Source of the DNA: Lysinibacillus mangiferihumi
GTDB lineage: Bacteria > Bacillota > Bacilli > Bacillales_A > Planococcaceae
Direction: 5' to 3'
Length of the DNA stretch: 64,000 nucleotides
Assembly: GCF_003049665.1 (NCBI RefSeq)
Contig: NZ_PYWM01000006.1
Location: forward strand, 62,001 to 126,000
The notes below the pieces were generated by a model. It searched no databases, had not been told where the DNA came from, and saw only the letters and a program-made list of their open reading frames with translations. Below, in pieces: positions 62,050 to 64,000 of the stretch. The position numbers and the translations under genes are program-made. Positions within the stretch are counted from its first letter, which is position 1. The number at the start of each line of letters is the position of its first letter.

Positions 62050-62165
62050 ATTAAAAATCCGCGTTTCGCCTTCTGTGGGTAAAGCATGAGTTGCAACATG
62101 TACGAATGTAAGATGTTGTTCCTCATGTCTATTTTCCCTAGAGAGCTATGCGCGGATTTTGTTTT
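62050..62165. terminator. Large imperfect hairpin with terminator-like ends
   Basis: AAAATCCGCG and CGCGGATTTT form the outer stem and ATGAGTTGCAACAT and ATGTTGTTCCTCAT an inner one, with T runs outside. The ends resemble those at 19740-19817 and in repeat family B. It can terminate both the small membrane-protein gene and corA. Confidence 0.55.
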
Positions 62166-62195
62166 TCAAAAAAATTGTTTTGTTACTGTTTTAAG

Positions 62196-63158
62196 TTACG
62201 GTTTAAACAATTTGAACCAGCCTTTATATTTGAAAAACGCCAACATAAATAACCCAATCAATAGCATAATACCGAGAACGATAAAGTAGCTGTAACGGCC
62301 ATGTAGTTCAGGCATATTATCAAAATTCATGCCATAAACTCCTGCTATAAATGTTAATGGAATGAAAATGGTGGAGACAATTGTAAGCATCATCATAATG
62401 CCATTCATTCGGCTAGAGTTCATAGCCATATAGCTATCACGCATATCTGCGGTCAGCTCACGATTAGATTCGACCATTTCCGTAAGCTTGACTAAATGGT
62501 CGTGAATATCCCCGAAGTAGGCTCTTTCTGATTTTTTTAGGGCAAAGCGATAAGAATTAAGTATTCGGTATAATAGGTCGCGCATTGGTAAAATGGTGCG
62601 TCGTAAATGGAGCAAATCACTGCGGAATTCAAAAACAATTTGCATCGCATTTACATTACTTTGATAAGTTAATTCATCTTCAAGCGCATTCAAATGGTCC
62701 TCAATTTTATAGACGAGAGGGAAATAACTATCAACTATTTTATCAATCGTTTGATAGGTAAGGAAAAAAGTACCGCGTTCCCAATATTTCGGTTGCTCTT
62801 CTAAAAGCTTCTGTACTTTATCGATTTCAGGTGCTACATTTTTGTGGAATGTCACAATAAAATGATCGGAAACGAAAATATTTAATTCCTCAGCAATTAA
62901 CGTTTCTTCATTCAGTTTATGAATAACGAAAAAGTGATAGTCTTCGTAAAAATCCAACTTTGGTCGTTGTAAACGCATTAAGCAGTCTTCAATCGCAAGT
63001 GGATGAAAGTGGAAAAATGTATCGAGCAATAATTCTTCTTCAGTAGTTGGGCAACTAAAATCTACCCAATACCATTCGTAATGGTTTTGCTTAATGTTTT
63101 CAAGTGGAAAGTCCTTTATTAATTGTTGATCTTTCGTCATGGCCATCGTGCGAATCAC
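62196..63158 (-). CDS. corA: CorA-family magnesium transporter
   Basis: I chose the GTG at 63158 because GAGGTGA lies five bases before it; a GTG three codons earlier overlaps that site. The 320-residue protein has the cytosolic funnel domain, a long helix with YFPLVYKIEDHLNALEDEL, and two C-terminal membrane helices. The pore motif GVYGMNF and the loop NMPELHGRYS are in place. It carries Mg2+ or other divalent metals as a pentamer. It is monocistronic. Confidence 0.93.
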   Translation of the reverse strand: MIRTMAMTKDQQLIKDFPLENIKQNHYEWYWVDFSCPTTEEELLLDTFFHFHPLAIEDCLMRLQRPKLDFYEDYHFFVIHKLNEETLIAEELNIFVSDHFIVTFHKNVAPEIDKVQKLLEEQPKYWERGTFFLTYQTIDKIVDSYFPLVYKIEDHLNALEDELTYQSNVNAMQIVFEFRSDLLHLRRTILPMRDLLYRILNSYRFALKKSERAYFGDIHDHLVKLTEMVESNRELTADMRDSYMAMNSSRMNGIMMMLTIVSTIFIPLTFIAGVYGMNFDNMPELHGRYSYFIVLGIMLLIGLFMLAFFKYKGWFKLFKP

Positions 63159-63318
63159 GGCATTCACCTCAAATCTGTTTTTCTCATTTTAAATAAGCAC
63201 GAAGTCTCCCCTCAAAGCGTAAAAAGTAAAAGAAGACATTGGAAACGTCAGATCAAGTACCCGTAGTACTTATAGTACACCACTAAGTTGCAAGGATGCA
63301 TCAGGAAGGGATGGAACC

Positions 63319-63996
63319 TTACTCTTTATAGCATATCCAACCACCAAATAATGTCGTTGCAAAAAAACGTGATGGCTGCGTAAAGCCTGCCTGCTGTAGA
63401 AGCGTAACAATGTCATCTTCACGCATAAATGAAAGCGAGCGAATGGACTGCTCCATGCTAGCTAAATCAGTAGTGGAAAGTTTTGTGTGCTGCAGCCAAT
63501 ACGCGCGCCAGAGGTCAAATTGTAGCTCTGTTTCAGAAGAGTTAAGCTGTCCATATTTAGAAACAAGTACAAATGGTGCCCCTGATTTTAAATGGCTTGC
63601 AATCCCTTTTAATGTAGCAAGCTTCTCCTCATAGGAATCAATAAAATGAAGTACAAGTATACAGCTAGCAGCATCAAACTTTGTTGCAGGGATTGGTGCA
63701 GTTAGCATGGTGCCTTGTAGTAATGAAATCGCATTTGGTAGTGAATGTAGACGGTTTTCTGCAATTTCCAACATGGCTTCAGATGGATCGATACCGACAA
63801 AGGACCACTGTGGCCTTTGTTCAGCTAACTGTAGTATTTCATTGCCACTGCCTGAACCAACAACTAAAAAACTAGCATTCTCTTGTAAAGCGGATTGATA
63901 AAAAGTTTTCGTTAAACGAAGCATCGTATCGTAACTCGGTAAAGTACGACGAATGCCTTTTTCATACTCGTTCGCAAGTGTGCTGTTAAATTCCAT
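63319..63996 (-). CDS. Class I SAM-dependent methyltransferase
   Basis: The ATG at 63996 is four bases from the window end, so its ribosome site is not visible and a longer start cannot be excluded. The 225-residue protein has the SAM motifs FLVVGSGSGNEILQLAEQ and FVGIDPSEAMLEIAENR, and ILVLHFIDSYEEKLATLKGIASHLKSGAPFVL, like UbiE/COQ5- and TehB-type enzymes. The substrate is unknown. It is transcribed towards corA, with about 160 bases between them. Confidence 0.88.
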   Translation of the reverse strand: MEFNSTLANEYEKGIRRTLPSYDTMLRLTKTFYQSALQENASFLVVGSGSGNEILQLAEQRPQWSFVGIDPSEAMLEIAENRLHSLPNAISLLQGTMLTAPIPATKFDAASCILVLHFIDSYEEKLATLKGIASHLKSGAPFVLVSKYGQLNSSETELQFDLWRAYWLQHTKLSTTDLASMEQSIRSLSFMREDDIVTLLQQAGFTQPSRFFATTLFGGWICYKE

Positions 63997-64000
63997 CTGT

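Noticed and set aside
1-64000. CRISPR array, prophage, integrative element or insertion sequence
   Set aside because: No regularly spaced direct repeats, integrase, transposase, terminase or phage structural genes are present. The repeats found are dispersed intergenic elements.

Overview
The window is low-GC Gram-positive chromosomal DNA from a spore-forming Bacillales, most likely Lysinibacillus or a close relative. The best marker is the gene at 14573-15763. Its 396-residue product has two LysM domains and an M14 peptidase domain, with His162, Glu165, His307 and Glu366 in the positions known for endopeptidase I of Lysinibacillus (Bacillus) sphaericus. A gamma-type spore protein candidate, HelD, HemAT, YesMN-type regulators and strong AGGAGG ribosome sites agree with this. 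I see no rRNA, tRNA, CRISPR array, prophage or intact insertion sequence.

Layout. 1-5.7 kb: the C-terminal part of HelD, small or sporulation-type genes, and a YesM/YesN two-component pair. 5.9-8.4 kb: a ccdA-thioredoxin-msrAB operon for repair of oxidised methionine outside the membrane. 8.6-14.4 kb: an MFS exporter, then two small regulator-membrane cassettes. One has a MarR regulator, a bactofilin-like protein and a small membrane protein. The other has a PadR regulator, a HAAS-type protein and a protein made of four 51-residue repeats. A membrane beta-lactamase-family protein lies between them. 14.6-21 kb: endopeptidase I and an RsbK-RsbM-RsbY stress-signalling set with two sigma-B-like promoters. 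21-30.4 kb: scattered housekeeping and accessory genes, including GuaC, a chemoreceptor, PsiE and an Eis-like acetyltransferase.

30.5-35 kb: a sulfur or amino-acid uptake operon (acyl-CoA dehydrogenase-like flavoprotein plus a complete polar amino-acid ABC transporter). 36-43.5 kb: a YfcC-type carrier with an M20 amidohydrolase, a CofE-like protein divergent from a LysR regulator, and a LysR-YeiH pair. 43.6-47 kb: a Fur-controlled haem monooxygenase, a response-regulator remnant, a methyltransferase and a photolyase. 47.4-52.2 kb: a complete livJHMGF branched-chain amino-acid transporter. 52.3-64 kb: RluF, an aldehyde dehydrogenase with its DUF779 partner, a decayed DUF4003 gene, a second aldehyde dehydrogenase, a thioesterase, HemAT, CorA and a methyltransferase.

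Three families of dispersed intergenic repeats lie in the 3' regions of genes. Two copies of one terminator module carry hairpin loops that are inverted relative to each other. The less-described systems are the 51-residue-repeat membrane protein cassette, the MarR/bactofilin cassette with a 51-bp perfect palindrome, and the CofE-like enzyme. All functional calls come from reading the sequence and from remembered family features; no database search was run.
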